Origin: Lysobacteraceae bacterium
Lineage (GTDB): Bacteria > Pseudomonadota > Gammaproteobacteria > Nitrococcales > AK92
Direction of reading: 5' to 3'
Length of the DNA stretch: 64,000 nucleotides
Assembly (NCBI GenBank): GCA_012523465.1
Contig: JAAYIK010000016.1
Location: 1-64,000, forward strand
The notes below the pieces were generated by a model. It had not been told where the DNA came from and searched no databases. It was given only the letters and a program-made list of their open reading frames with translations. The translations under genes and the position numbers were made by a program. How positions within the stretch are numbered: position 1 is the first letter of the stretch; every line of letters starts with the position of its first letter. Of this stretch, positions 53,290 through 61,791 are shown piece after piece.

Positions 53290-53877
53290 ATGAAACAGCG
53301 TCAACTCGCCCTCGGACTTACGGCCGTGCTGCTGGCGGCTCCCGCCAGCGTCGCGCTGGCTCAAAGCGGCAGCTCCGACCACGGCTTTCGGCTGCCGCAG
53401 CGCGAGCCAGCCTTCGAGCCGGGGCTTTATGTCGGCGGCGGGGTCGGCTACTTCCGGGTCGACGAGCAGGACTTCTTCGAGGAGGGCGACGATCTCGACG
53501 ACGACCGCGCCGCGCTCAAGGTCTACTTCGGCGGCGACCTGCTGCCCTGGCTGGCCGTCGAAGGCGGCTATGTCAGCTTCGGCGAGATCGGCAACGGCAG
53601 TACCCTGGAAGGCGACGGCTGGACCCTGGCCGCCATCGGCCAGCTTCCCATCGGCAACTTCGCTCCGTACGCCAAGCTCGGCTACATGTGGTGGGACGCC
53701 GACCGCTCCGCGCCCAACGTGCCGGTCGACAACAACGACGGCCATGACTGGTTCGGCGGCCTGGGCCTGCGCTTTGCCCTCACCCGGGCCATGGACCTGC
53801 GGGTGGAGTACGAGCGCTACCAGATGGACGACGCCGACATCGATATGGCCTCGCTTAACCTGCAGCTAACTTTCTAG
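53290..53877 (+). CDS. Small outer-membrane beta-barrel protein
   Basis: The 195-residue protein has a signal peptide (about 1-25, ending VALAQ). An eight-stranded-barrel-like sequence follows, with alternating Tyr/Gly strands: YVGGGVGYFRV, LAVEGGYVSFGEI, YAKLGYMWW, LGLRFAL, MDLRVEYERYQM. It ends in Phe after LNLQLTF, the BAM-recognition pattern. It resembles the OmpA-barrel/OMP_b-brl family; specific function is unknown. Acidic loops (DDLDDDRA) are noticeable. It overlaps the convergent tpm gene by 4 bp. Confidence 0.88.
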   Translation: MKQRQLALGLTAVLLAAPASVALAQSGSSDHGFRLPQREPAFEPGLYVGGGVGYFRVDEQDFFEEGDDLDDDRAALKVYFGGDLLPWLAVEGGYVSFGEIGNGSTLEGDGWTLAAIGQLPIGNFAPYAKLGYMWWDADRSAPNVPVDNNDGHDWFGGLGLRFALTRAMDLRVEYERYQMDDADIDMASLNLQLTF

Positions 53878-54557
53878 CCTTGCTTTCTGCTGCCGGCCTC
53901 ACCGACCGGCAGCAGAGCGTAAGCGACCTCGTGCAAGGAACGATGGCCGCGCTGGCGAAACTTGGGATTCTCCGCCAGCACGTCCTCACGCACCAGGGTG
54001 CGCGGGGAGAACGACCGCCCAAACAGCAGCCGCACTTCCCCCTCGGAGACGGAGAACGGCGGCCCGGCGGATTCTGCCGGCTGATATTCCAGGGTGATGA
54101 GCAGCCCACGCGCTCCCGGCCCGAGGCAACGCTGCAGCAGCTCGACGTAGCGCTGTCGCTGGGGAGCGGTCAGGGCGATCAGGGCGGCGCGGTCGTAGAG
54201 CGCGTCGATCTCACCCAGGTGTTCCGGCTCCAGGTCGAAGATGTCGCCCTGCAGAATCTCGATGCCATCCGCGCTCCAGCGCTTGAACCCGCCTTGCCGG
54301 CGCACCTCGGGCCGCAGCCCCTGCTCGGCGAAAAACGCCTGCACCGCCCGCTCGCTAAGCTCTATCCCCAGCACCCGGTGACCGCGCCGCCGCAGCCAGC
54401 GCAGATCGACGCTCTTGCCGCACAGCGGGACCAGCACCCGCGCCTCGGCGGGCAGCGCCAGCAGCGGCCACCAGCTTTGCAGCAGCCGGTTGCCCTGAGG
54501 CTCATGAAAGCCGATTTCGTTCCGCTCCCATTTGTCCAGCCAGAATCGATTGTCCAT
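53874..54557 (-). CDS. tpm: Thiopurine S-methyltransferase
   Basis: Bacterial Tpm is a SAM-dependent methyltransferase associated with methylation and detoxification of selenium, tellurium and thiol compounds. The 227-residue protein begins DNRFWLDKWERNEIGFHEP, has ARVLVPLCGKSVDLRWL at the SAM motif, GIELSERAVQAFF, and LYDRAALIAL, all diagnostic of the family. I chose the ATG before DNRFWLD; the longer open frame upstream is not supported by homology. It is divergent from the next gene. Confidence 0.95.
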   Translation of the reverse strand: MDNRFWLDKWERNEIGFHEPQGNRLLQSWWPLLALPAEARVLVPLCGKSVDLRWLRRRGHRVLGIELSERAVQAFFAEQGLRPEVRRQGGFKRWSADGIEILQGDIFDLEPEHLGEIDALYDRAALIALTAPQRQRYVELLQRCLGPGARGLLITLEYQPAESAGPPFSVSEGEVRLLFGRSFSPRTLVREDVLAENPKFRQRGHRSLHEVAYALLPVGEAGSRKQG

Positions 54558-54645
54558 CACTGTCGTCAATCCTGAATCCCGCATTGAAAATCGCGCCCGG
54601 CCATCCCCATTGGTGTGGAATCCACACACGGCGCGGAGGGCCGCG

Positions 54646-55155
54646 GTGAGACGGTTATATTTTCTGCTGCCAGATGTCGACTGCGCTCGTGAGCTGGTCG
54701 AGGACCTGCTGCTGCACCGGGTAGAAGAGCGCCGCATTCATCTGCTGGCGCGGCGTGGCACCCCGCTGGAGGACCTGCCCGAGGCCTCGGTGGCCCAGCG
54801 CACCGACTTGATTCCGGCACTGGAGCGGGGCGCTGCCGTCGGTGGCGCCACCGGCGCGCTGGCCGGGCTGGTGGCGATCACGGTGCCGCCGGCCGGGCTG
54901 GTGCTGGGCGGTGGCGCGGTGCTGACCATGGCGGCCCTGGGCGCGGGCTTCGGCGCCTGGGCCTCCAGCATGCTGGGCATTTCCACCCCCAACAGCCAGA
55001 TCAAGCAGTTTCAGGACGCCATCGAGGCGGGCAAGATCCTCATGATGGTGGACGTGCCCAAGAGCCGCGTGGATGACATCGAACGGCTGGTCCGCCAGCA
55101 CCACCCCGAGGCCGAAATCGGCGGCACCGAACCGACCATTCCACCTTTCCCTTGA
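54646..55155 (+). CDS. DUF1269-type glycine-zipper membrane protein
   Basis: The 169-residue protein starts at a GTG preceded by GGAGGG. It has a soluble N-terminal domain (RRLYFLLPDVDCARELVEDLL, EERRIHLLARR), two adjoining Gly/Ala-rich membrane segments (about residues 57-78 and 80-105) and a C-terminal alpha/beta segment (AGKILMMVDVPKSRVDDIERLV). This is the DUF1269 pattern; function is unknown. The frame is open earlier, overlapping the divergent tpm start, but homology favours the GTG. Confidence 0.85.
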   Translation: MRRLYFLLPDVDCARELVEDLLLHRVEERRIHLLARRGTPLEDLPEASVAQRTDLIPALERGAAVGGATGALAGLVAITVPPAGLVLGGGAVLTMAALGAGFGAWASSMLGISTPNSQIKQFQDAIEAGKILMMVDVPKSRVDDIERLVRQHHPEAEIGGTEPTIPPFP

Positions 55156-55288
55156 CAGCGCTGCCGTCCGCAGTGCAACAATCATACCGGTACGTTTTGC
55201 ACCCCTGCCCAGCTTTTGCCGCTGTGCACGGCAGCCGTACAATTCCCTGACGAGAAACTATCTATAACGCGCGGTAACTCCTCCTCCA

Positions 55289-56506
55289 ATGTCCATCATC
55301 ACCAAGTCCGACAAGCTTGCCAACGTTTGTTACGACATTCGCGGTCCCGTCCTGGAAGAAGCCAAGCGGATGGAAGACGAAGGGATCCGCATCCTCAAGC
55401 TCAATATCGGCAACCCGGCACCGTTTGGCTTCGAGACGCCTGATGAGATTCTGCAGGACGTCATGCTGAATTTGCCGACGGCCCAGGGCTACTCGGACTC
55501 CAAAGGCATCTTCTCCGCCCGCAAGGCCGTCGTGCAGCAGTACCAGTCGCGCGGGATCCACGACGTCACCATCGAGGACGTCTACCTGGGGAACGGTGTC
55601 AGCGAGCTGATCGTGATGGCCATGCAGGGCCTGCTCAATGACGGTGACGAGATGCTGATCCCGGCCCCGGACTACCCACTCTGGACCGCCGCCGTCACCC
55701 TCTCCGGCGGCAAGCCGGTCCATTACTTGTGCGACGAGTCCAACGGCTGGCAGCCCGACCTGGAAGACATCGAGCGCAAGATCAGTAAGCGCACCCGGGG
55801 CATCGTGGTGATCAACCCGAACAACCCCACCGGCGCCGTCTACAGTCGCGAGGTCCTGGAAGGCATCGTCGAGCTGGCCCGCCGCCACAACCTCATCATC
55901 TACTCGGATGAGATCTACGACAAAATCGTCTACGACGACGCCGTCCACATCCCCATGGCGACCCTGGCCGACGACGTGCTCATCGTCAGCTTCAGCGGTC
56001 TCTCCAAGGCATATCGGGTGGCCGGCTTCCGCTGCGGCTGGATGGTCCTCACTGGCGCTCGCCACCGTGCCCGCGACTATATTGAAGGCCTGGATATCCT
56101 GGCCTCCATGCGGCTGTGCGCCAACGTCCCGGCCCAACATGCCGTGCAAACGGCGCTAGGCGGCTACCAAAGCATCAACACCCTGATCCAGCCCGGCGGC
56201 CGCCTCTACGAGCAACGCAACCGCGCCTGGGAGCTCCTCAACGACATCCCCGGCGTCAGCTGCATGAAGCCGCAGGGCGCGCTGTACCTGTTCCCGCGCC
56301 TGGACCCGGAGATCTATCCGATCAAGAGCGACCGCCAGTTCGTGCTGGATTTGCTGCGGCAAAAGCAGCTCTTGCTGGTCGAGGGAACCGCATTCAACTG
56401 GCCCAAGCCGGACCATTTGCGGATCGTCTTTCTGCCCTATCTTGATGTGCTGGAAGACGCAATCGGCCGCTTGCGGGATTTTCTCGCCAAATATCAGCCG
56501 AATTGA
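55289..56506 (+). CDS. alaA: Pyridoxal-phosphate aminotransferase AlaA type
   Basis: AlaA is a glutamate-pyruvate aminotransferase that makes alanine. The 405-residue class I aminotransferase has KLNIGNPAPFGFETPDEI, GYSDSKGIFSARKAVV, INPNNPTGAVYS, the PLP-lysine block SFSGLSKAYRVAGFRCGWMV, and the C-terminal RIVFLP with the substrate-binding Arg. Length equals E. coli AlaA (405). It is followed by a strong terminator and appears monocistronic. Confidence 0.95.
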   Translation: MSIITKSDKLANVCYDIRGPVLEEAKRMEDEGIRILKLNIGNPAPFGFETPDEILQDVMLNLPTAQGYSDSKGIFSARKAVVQQYQSRGIHDVTIEDVYLGNGVSELIVMAMQGLLNDGDEMLIPAPDYPLWTAAVTLSGGKPVHYLCDESNGWQPDLEDIERKISKRTRGIVVINPNNPTGAVYSREVLEGIVELARRHNLIIYSDEIYDKIVYDDAVHIPMATLADDVLIVSFSGLSKAYRVAGFRCGWMVLTGARHRARDYIEGLDILASMRLCANVPAQHAVQTALGGYQSINTLIQPGGRLYEQRNRAWELLNDIPGVSCMKPQGALYLFPRLDPEIYPIKSDRQFVLDLLRQKQLLLVEGTAFNWPKPDHLRIVFLPYLDVLEDAIGRLRDFLAKYQPN

Positions 56507-56558
56507 GAATAAGGCGAAGCTTGCGGCGCATAAAACGCGTCGCAGGAAGCATCGATAC

Positions 56559-56589
56559 GCTTGCCGGCTTCATGCCGGCAAGCATTTTT
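56559..56589 (+). terminator. Terminator of alaA
   Basis: A perfect 10 bp stem (GCTTGCCGGC / GCCGGCAAGC) with loop TTCAT is followed by ATTTTTC, an intrinsic terminator 53 bp past the alaA stop. Confidence 0.88.
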
Positions 56590-56680
56590 CGGTGATCAAT
56601 GGCGTCAGCGGCAAGGCATCCCAGCCCTTGCCGCCAGACGCAGCCCCCCCTTTTCTTGGCTCGTCCTAAGCCAAGCCTCT

Positions 56681-56700
56681 AGGCCGGCGCACGCCGGCCT
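56681..56700 (-). terminator. Hairpin past the cold-shock gene
   Basis: A perfect 8 bp GC stem (AGGCCGGC / GCCGGCCT) with a 4 nt loop lies 7 bp past the cold-shock stop on the minus strand. The following bases are only weakly T-rich, so termination strength is uncertain. Confidence 0.55.
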
Positions 56701-56707
56701 GGATGAG

Positions 56708-56929
56708 TCAGGTTACCGGCTTTAGGACCGTGACGTCGTCCGCCTGCAGGCCCTTCTGGCCCTGCACCAGCGTGAACTCAACATGCTGGCCGCCTTCGAG
56801 GGTGCGAAAGCCTTCGCCACGAATGGCGCGGTAATGCACGAAGACATCGTCGCCTTCAGGTCTCTGGATGAAGCCGTACCCCTTGGAGGTATCGAACCAC
56901 TTCACCACACCGGTCTGTCGTTCAGCCAC
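56708..56929 (-). CDS. Cold-shock domain protein (CspA family)
   Basis: CspA-family proteins bind single-stranded RNA and melt structure. The 73-residue protein has RNP1 in KGYGFIQRP and RNP2 in DVFVHYRAI, between [10 protein letters not shown] and [12 protein letters not shown]. No start ATG fits; I use a GTG ([10 protein letters not shown] follows) with GAGG upstream. The 240 bp between this gene and ilvA leaves room for the structured 5' UTR usual for csp genes. Confidence 0.93.
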   Translation of the reverse strand: MAERQTGVVKWFDTSKGYGFIQRPEGDDVFVHYRAIRGEGFRTLEGGQHVEFTLVQGQKGLQADDVTVLKPVT

Positions 56930-57061
56930 TAGAATCAACCTCAAACATAACCGACCCCTTGTAAAGCTAGTACAAGTTTTTCTGGCTGCAAGCGACGGCA
57001 AAAAAAGCTCCCCGGGAATGCCCTAGGTGGCGATTGCGGGCAGACGCGGAAATGCGGACGG

Positions 57062-57098
57062 AAAAGCCCCAATTGAGGGGCGATACAGGGCTTTTCCC
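57062..57098 (-). terminator. Terminator of ilvA
   Basis: Read leftward, past the ilvA stop, the sequence can form either a long stem GAAAAGCCC / GGGCTTTTC or a compact GCCCC-TCAATT-GGGGC hairpin followed by TTTTCC. Either is a reasonable terminator; the alternatives are mutually exclusive. The CGATACAGGGC core also occurs in the hairpin near 19.4 kb. Confidence 0.65.
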
Positions 57099-57168
57099 GT
57101 ACCGCTTTTGCGGCAGGAAGAAGCAGAAAGAAGGACTTTTGTCGCGGCGGGCCCGGCTTGCCGCGAGG

Positions 57169-58698
57169 TCAGCTCAGGAACAGCTTGTACGCCGGGTTGT
57201 CGGTCTCTTCGACATAGTAGTAACCCAGCTGGGCCAGGAACTCGTCGAAAGCCGGCCGCTGCTCGGGCGGCACCTGGATGCCGGCCAGCACCCGGCCGTA
57301 GGCAGCGCCATGGTTGCGGTAGTGGAACATGCTGATGTTCCAGAGATTGTGCCAGCGCTTGCCCATGGTGTTGAGGAAGTTCAGCAGCGCCCCCGGCCGC
57401 TCGGGGAACTCGAAGCGGAACACGATTTCGTGCTCCACCAGCCCCAGCCCGCGCCCGCCGACCATGTGCCGCAAATGGGCCTTAGCCATTTCGTTCTGGG
57501 ACAAGTCCAGCACCGGATAGCCGCGCTGGCGCAAGCTTTCGATCACCAGATCCTTCTCCGCCAGCCCCTCGGTGAGTTGAATGCCGACGAAGACGTGGGC
57601 CTCTTCAGGGTCGGAATAGCGATAATTGAACTCGGTGATGGAGCGCCGGCCGATGGTTTGGCAGAATTCGCGAAAACTGCCGGGCCGCTCCGGGATGGTG
57701 ACCGCCAGCAGCGCCTCGTTGTGCTCGCCGATTCCAGCCCGCTCAGCGACATGCTCAAGGCGGCTGAAGTTCATGTTGGCGCCGCTATTAATGGCGATCA
57801 GGGTCTCGTCCTGAATACCGGTCTGCTCGACGTATTTCTTCAGGCCGGCAACTGCCAGCGCGCCGGCCGGCTCGACGATGGAGCGTGTGTCGTCGAAGAC
57901 ATCCTTGATGGCGGCGCAGATCTCGTCGGTCGTCACCAGGACCACCTCGTCAACGAACTGCCGGCAGAGCCGGAAGGTCTCCTTGCCGATCTGCCGCACC
58001 GCCACGCCGTCGGCGAACAATCCCACCTGCGGCAGAATAACCCGCCGTCCCCTGGCTAAGGCCTGGTGCAACGTGGGCGCATCCTCCGGCTCCACGCCGA
58101 TGATCTTGATGTCGGGGCGCAGTTGCTTGATGTAGACAGCCACGCCGGCCGCCAGCCCGCCACCGCCCACGGGCACGAACACCGCATGCAGCTTGCGCGG
58201 ATGCTGATGGAGGATTTCCATGCCCACCGTTCCCTGCCCGGCGATGACATCGGGATCGTCGTAGGGCGGGATGTAGGTCATGCCCCGCTCCCGCACCAGC
58301 TTCGCGGCGTATTCCGAAGCATCGTCATAGCTGTCGCCGTGGAGCACCACCCGCCCCCCCAGGTTTCTGACCGCCCGGACCTTGATTTGCGGGGTGGTGC
58401 GCGGCATGACGATGGTGGCCCTGATTCCCATGCGGCTGGCGGCCAGCGCCACGCCTTGGGCATGGTTGCCGGCCGAGGCGCAAATCACGCCGCGCTCCAG
58501 CTGCTCCGGCTTGAGGCGGGCAATCTTGTTGTAGGCGCCGCGAATCTTGAAGGAGAACACCGGCTGCAGATCTTCCCGCTTGAGCAGGACGTTGTTACCC
58601 AGCCGGGACGACAGGTAAGGGGCGGGGTCCAGCGGGGTTTGCTTGGCGACGTCGTAGACGGAGGAGGTCAGGATTTTCTCGATGTAGGCTTTGGTCAT
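57169..58698 (-). CDS. ilvA: Threonine ammonia-lyase, biosynthetic
   Basis: IlvA deaminates threonine to 2-oxobutyrate, the first step to isoleucine. The 509-residue protein (E. coli: 514) has the PLP lysine in FSFKIRGAYNK, the substrate loop SAGNHAQGVA, the glycine loop VGGGGLAAG, and a C-terminal regulatory part with two ACT-like domains (from about residue 330 and 425). The second ACT-like domain (FEFPERPGALLNFLNTMG) identifies the long, isoleucine-regulated class. It is divergent from rpiA. Confidence 0.97.
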   Translation of the reverse strand: MTKAYIEKILTSSVYDVAKQTPLDPAPYLSSRLGNNVLLKREDLQPVFSFKIRGAYNKIARLKPEQLERGVICASAGNHAQGVALAASRMGIRATIVMPRTTPQIKVRAVRNLGGRVVLHGDSYDDASEYAAKLVRERGMTYIPPYDDPDVIAGQGTVGMEILHQHPRKLHAVFVPVGGGGLAAGVAVYIKQLRPDIKIIGVEPEDAPTLHQALARGRRVILPQVGLFADGVAVRQIGKETFRLCRQFVDEVVLVTTDEICAAIKDVFDDTRSIVEPAGALAVAGLKKYVEQTGIQDETLIAINSGANMNFSRLEHVAERAGIGEHNEALLAVTIPERPGSFREFCQTIGRRSITEFNYRYSDPEEAHVFVGIQLTEGLAEKDLVIESLRQRGYPVLDLSQNEMAKAHLRHMVGGRGLGLVEHEIVFRFEFPERPGALLNFLNTMGKRWHNLWNISMFHYRNHGAAYGRVLAGIQVPPEQRPAFDEFLAQLGYYYVEETDNPAYKLFLS

Positions 58699-58790
58699 TC
58701 TTCGGCTTTGGCGTGCAACTGCACCTTGAGGGAAAAAAGCTTAAGTCTAAGGCAAGCCGGCCGAGCTGGTAAGCATCCCGTCGATTTCCC

Positions 58791-58818
58791 TTGACCGGAA
58801 ATCGTCGTACCGTATCAT
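58791..58818 (+). promoter_or_regulatory. Sigma-70 promoter of rpiA
   Basis: TTGACC and TATCAT hexamers are separated by 16 bp and lie 26 bp before the rpiA ATG, which also has a GGAGGG ribosome-binding site. Confidence 0.7.
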
Positions 58819-58843
58819 GCCCTGCTAACGGAGGGCCCGGATC

Positions 58844-59506
58844 ATGTCAGTAGAGCAGCACAAACGCGCCGCCGCCGAGGCAGCGCTGGAGTACATCAAC
58901 CGTGGCGACGTGATCGGCGTCGGCACCGGCTCCACGGTCAACTACTTCATCGACGCCCTGGCAGCCATGAAGGCTGACATCGACGGCGCGGTGTCCAGCT
59001 CCGAAGCCTCCACCGCCCGCTTGCGGCAGCACGGCATCCGGGTCCTCGAACTCAATGAAACCGGCGATCTGCCGCTCTACGTCGACGGCGCCGACGAGGC
59101 CAACCGCCACTTGCAGCTGATCAAGGGAGGCGGGGGCGCGCTGACCCGGGAGAAGATCGTCGCCGCCGCCTCCCGCCGCTTCGTCTGCATCGCCGACGAA
59201 AGCAAGCTGGTAGACATCCTGGGCCAGTTCCCGCTGCCGGTGGAAGTGATTCCCATGGCGCGCAGCTTCGTCGCCCGCCAGCTGGTCAAGCTGGGCGGCA
59301 AGCCGGAGCTGCGCCAGAACTTTACCACCGACAACGGCAATTTGATTCTCGACGTGCGCGGCCTCACCATCGCCGAGCCGATTAGCCTGGAGCGGGAGAT
59401 CAACGACATTCCCGGCGTCGTCTGCAACGGCATCTTCGCCCTGCGCCGGGCCGATGTGCTGCTGCTGGGAGGCAGCAGCGGCGTGCGTACCCTGACTGCA
59501 GATTAA
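58844..59506 (+). CDS. rpiA: Ribose-5-phosphate isomerase A
   Basis: RpiA interconverts ribose 5-phosphate and ribulose 5-phosphate in the pentose phosphate pathway. The 220-residue protein has [50 protein letters not shown] (in the active-site loop with its catalytic Glu/Asp), [12 protein letters not shown] and [12 protein letters not shown]. Length matches E. coli RpiA (219). rpiA next to ilvA, divergent, is common in proteobacteria. Confidence 0.97.
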   Translation: MSVEQHKRAAAEAALEYINRGDVIGVGTGSTVNYFIDALAAMKADIDGAVSSSEASTARLRQHGIRVLELNETGDLPLYVDGADEANRHLQLIKGGGGALTREKIVAAASRRFVCIADESKLVDILGQFPLPVEVIPMARSFVARQLVKLGGKPELRQNFTTDNGNLILDVRGLTIAEPISLEREINDIPGVVCNGIFALRRADVLLLGGSSGVRTLTAD

Positions 59507-59517
59507 CCGCGGAATCG

Positions 59518-59724
59518 ATGTCTTTCGGGAAACTGCTGGTCAATATCGGCCTGATCCTGGTGATCATCGGGCTGCTGTGGCCCTGGTTGTCCAAGCTCGG
59601 TCTGGGCCGCCTGCCCGGCGACATCGTCATCAAGCGCGAAAACTTCACCTTCTACTTTCCACTGGCCACGTCCATCATCGCCAGCATCGTGCTGACCCTG
59701 ATCCTGTGGCTGTTCCGCCGCTGA
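59518..59724 (+). CDS. DUF2905 family small membrane protein
   Basis: The 68-residue protein has two transmembrane helices (about 8-24 and 48-65) separated by the family motif GRLPGDIVIKRENFTFYFPL. This is the DUF2905 signature; function is unknown. It lies 11 bp after rpiA and is likely co-transcribed. Confidence 0.9.
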   Translation: MSFGKLLVNIGLILVIIGLLWPWLSKLGLGRLPGDIVIKRENFTFYFPLATSIIASIVLTLILWLFRR

Positions 59725-59735
59725 GCTTCCCTTCC

Positions 59736-61791
59736 TCAGCGCACCCGGAACGGCACGGCCGCGGTCTCCAGCACGGCGCCGTCCTGCTGGCGGATGCGCG
59801 CCTGCACCCAATGCCTGCCCCGCTGCAAGGGCCATAGCAGGCCGTCGCCGCGGCCGACCGAAACACCATTAACCAGCCATTCCACCTGTGCCTGGGCCGG
59901 CGCGGTATCGAGTCGGAAGGCGAAACGCTGGCGCTCCGGCGGCAGGCGCGGATCCAGCGCCAGCTGTAGCTCCCGGGAGGGCTGCCGGATGCGCGGCAGC
60001 GGGGCCGGAGCCTGCTGCGGCGCAGACGGCTGCGGCCAGCGCGACGGCAGGAACCACTCCGGCCGGCTGGGGCAGCTGCCATCCGCCGGCAGGCCGCTGT
60101 CGCGGCAGATCATCAGCTGCACCAGCGTTGCATCCATGGGCAGCGGCGCCGGCGACGTGCGCCGGTTGAGCTCGGCGAAGATGGCGCGCGCCACCGGCAC
60201 TGCCCCGCAGGCACCACTGACTCCCTGCATAGGCGCGCCGTCCAGGCGCCCCAGCCAAACCCCCACCGTATAGCGGTGATTGAAGGCCAGCACCCAGGCA
60301 TCGCGGTAATCGCTGGAGGTGCCGGTCTTGATGGCGGTCTCAACCGGGAACTGCATGAGTCCGCCGGCGCCGAACTCCAGGCGCCGGGCGTCGGGATCGG
60401 CCAGGATGTTGCCGATCAGCCGGCTGACCGGCCGCGCCAGTACGGCGCGGGCGGGCAACGGCGACTGGTCACGCAGTAGCCGTAGCGGCCGGTACTCGCC
60501 ACCGTTGGCCAGCGCGGCAAAGGCCGTGGTCAGCTCCAGCAGCGTCACCTCGGCATTGCCCAGGGCTAGGCCGTCGCCGTAGTAGTCGGGATGCTGGCGC
60601 AGGCCATGAAAGCCCAGTTGCCGCAGGCGATCGAGGAAATCGGCAACGCCGACGAACTGAATGGCGCGCACGGCGGGGATGTTCAGGCTGTTGCCGAGCG
60701 CATCGCGCAGGCGCACGGAGCCGTAATGGCTGCGGCTGTAGTTGCGGTAGGCATGCTGGCCCTGACCGATCGCCTCCCTCAAGGGCGCATCCTCCAGCAG
60801 GGTGGCTGCGGTCCAGCCACGCTCCAGCGCCAGGGCGTAGAGGAACGGCTTGAGGGTGGAACCGGCCTGGCGCGGCACCGTCACCGCATCATAAGCGCTG
60901 CCCTCGCCCGGGGCATGGGCATTGACCCAGGCCAGCACCTCACCCTTCGCGTGATCGACCACCAAGGCAGCAGCGTTGCGCACCCCATAGTCGGCCAGCT
61001 GGCGCCGGCGGGGCCCGCAGCATAAGCGGTGCCTCGGCCAGGTGCCGGCGCTCGACCGCATCGAGCAGCCCCGCGCGCCACATGCGCTCGGCCAGGTTGC
61101 GCAGCTGCGGCCGCAGGCGGTCGGGATCGGCGTGCGGATCGAGCCGGCTCGGCGCCCGCACCAGTACCGCCAGAGCCAGCATTTCCTGCGGCGCCAGCGT
61201 GCTGAGGTCGCGGTCGAAGTAATAGCGCGCCGCCTGCGCCACGCCGCGCCGCCGGCCGGCGTAGGGCACCTGGTTGAGATAGAACTCGAGGATCTCGGCC
61301 TTGCTAAAGCGCCGCTCCAACCGCCTGGCTTCCCAGCCTTCCAGCCAGCGCGACCACAGCGTGCGCGGCCGCGGCTGCAACATACGCACCACCTGCTCGC
61401 TGATGGTGCTGGCGCCGCGCACCGCCCGTCGCGCCCGCAAATTCTGCCAGACCGCCGCCAGCCGGGCGCGCCAGTCGATGCCTCGGTGGGCGAGAAAGCG
61501 CCGGTCCTCGGCGACGATGAAGGCCTGCTGCAGCAGCAGCGGGATTTCGGCCAACAGCCGCCGATCGTGGACGTTCCAGTCGTTCTCGTAGGTCACGGTA
61601 AGCGGCACGCCGTGGCGATCGGTCAGCTGCGCCTTGCGGATGTCCGCCGCCGCCGGCGGCAGCTCGGTAGGCAGCGGCCGCAGGCCATGCAGAGTCGCTG
61701 CCGTCAGCAGCAGACCGCCGCCCAGCAGCGCCGCTGCCAGCACCGCCGGCAGCCGGCCTGCCCACAGCTTACGGCTTCGGCTCGCCGGCAT
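59736..61791 (-). pseudogene. pbpC: Penicillin-binding protein 1C, split by frameshift/deletion
   Basis: PbpC joins a GT51 glycosyltransferase to a transpeptidase. The first 260 or so codons give a good GT51 half: N-terminal membrane anchor (about 12-32), AFIVAEDRRFLAHRGIDW, GASTISEQVVRML, and QVPYAGRRRGVAQAARYYF. After EAPLMLRAPPAP the reading shifts frame, and the transpeptidase half continues in another frame from QLADYGVRNAAALVVDH, through PRQAGSTLKPFLYALAL, NSLNIPAVRAI, KTGTSSDYRDAW and a C-terminal BiPBP domain. About 35-40 linker residues (the family TLD..LQ region) are also missing, so an out-of-frame deletion near 61.01 kb is likely. The first frame runs on to a stop at 60940. It overlaps the macroglobulin gene by 23 bp. 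Confidence 0.88.

Noticed and set aside
60940-61791. Programmed frameshift as explanation for the split pbpC
   Set aside because: A simple shift would not account for the missing linker residues; no slippery heptamer with downstream structure is apparent at the join.
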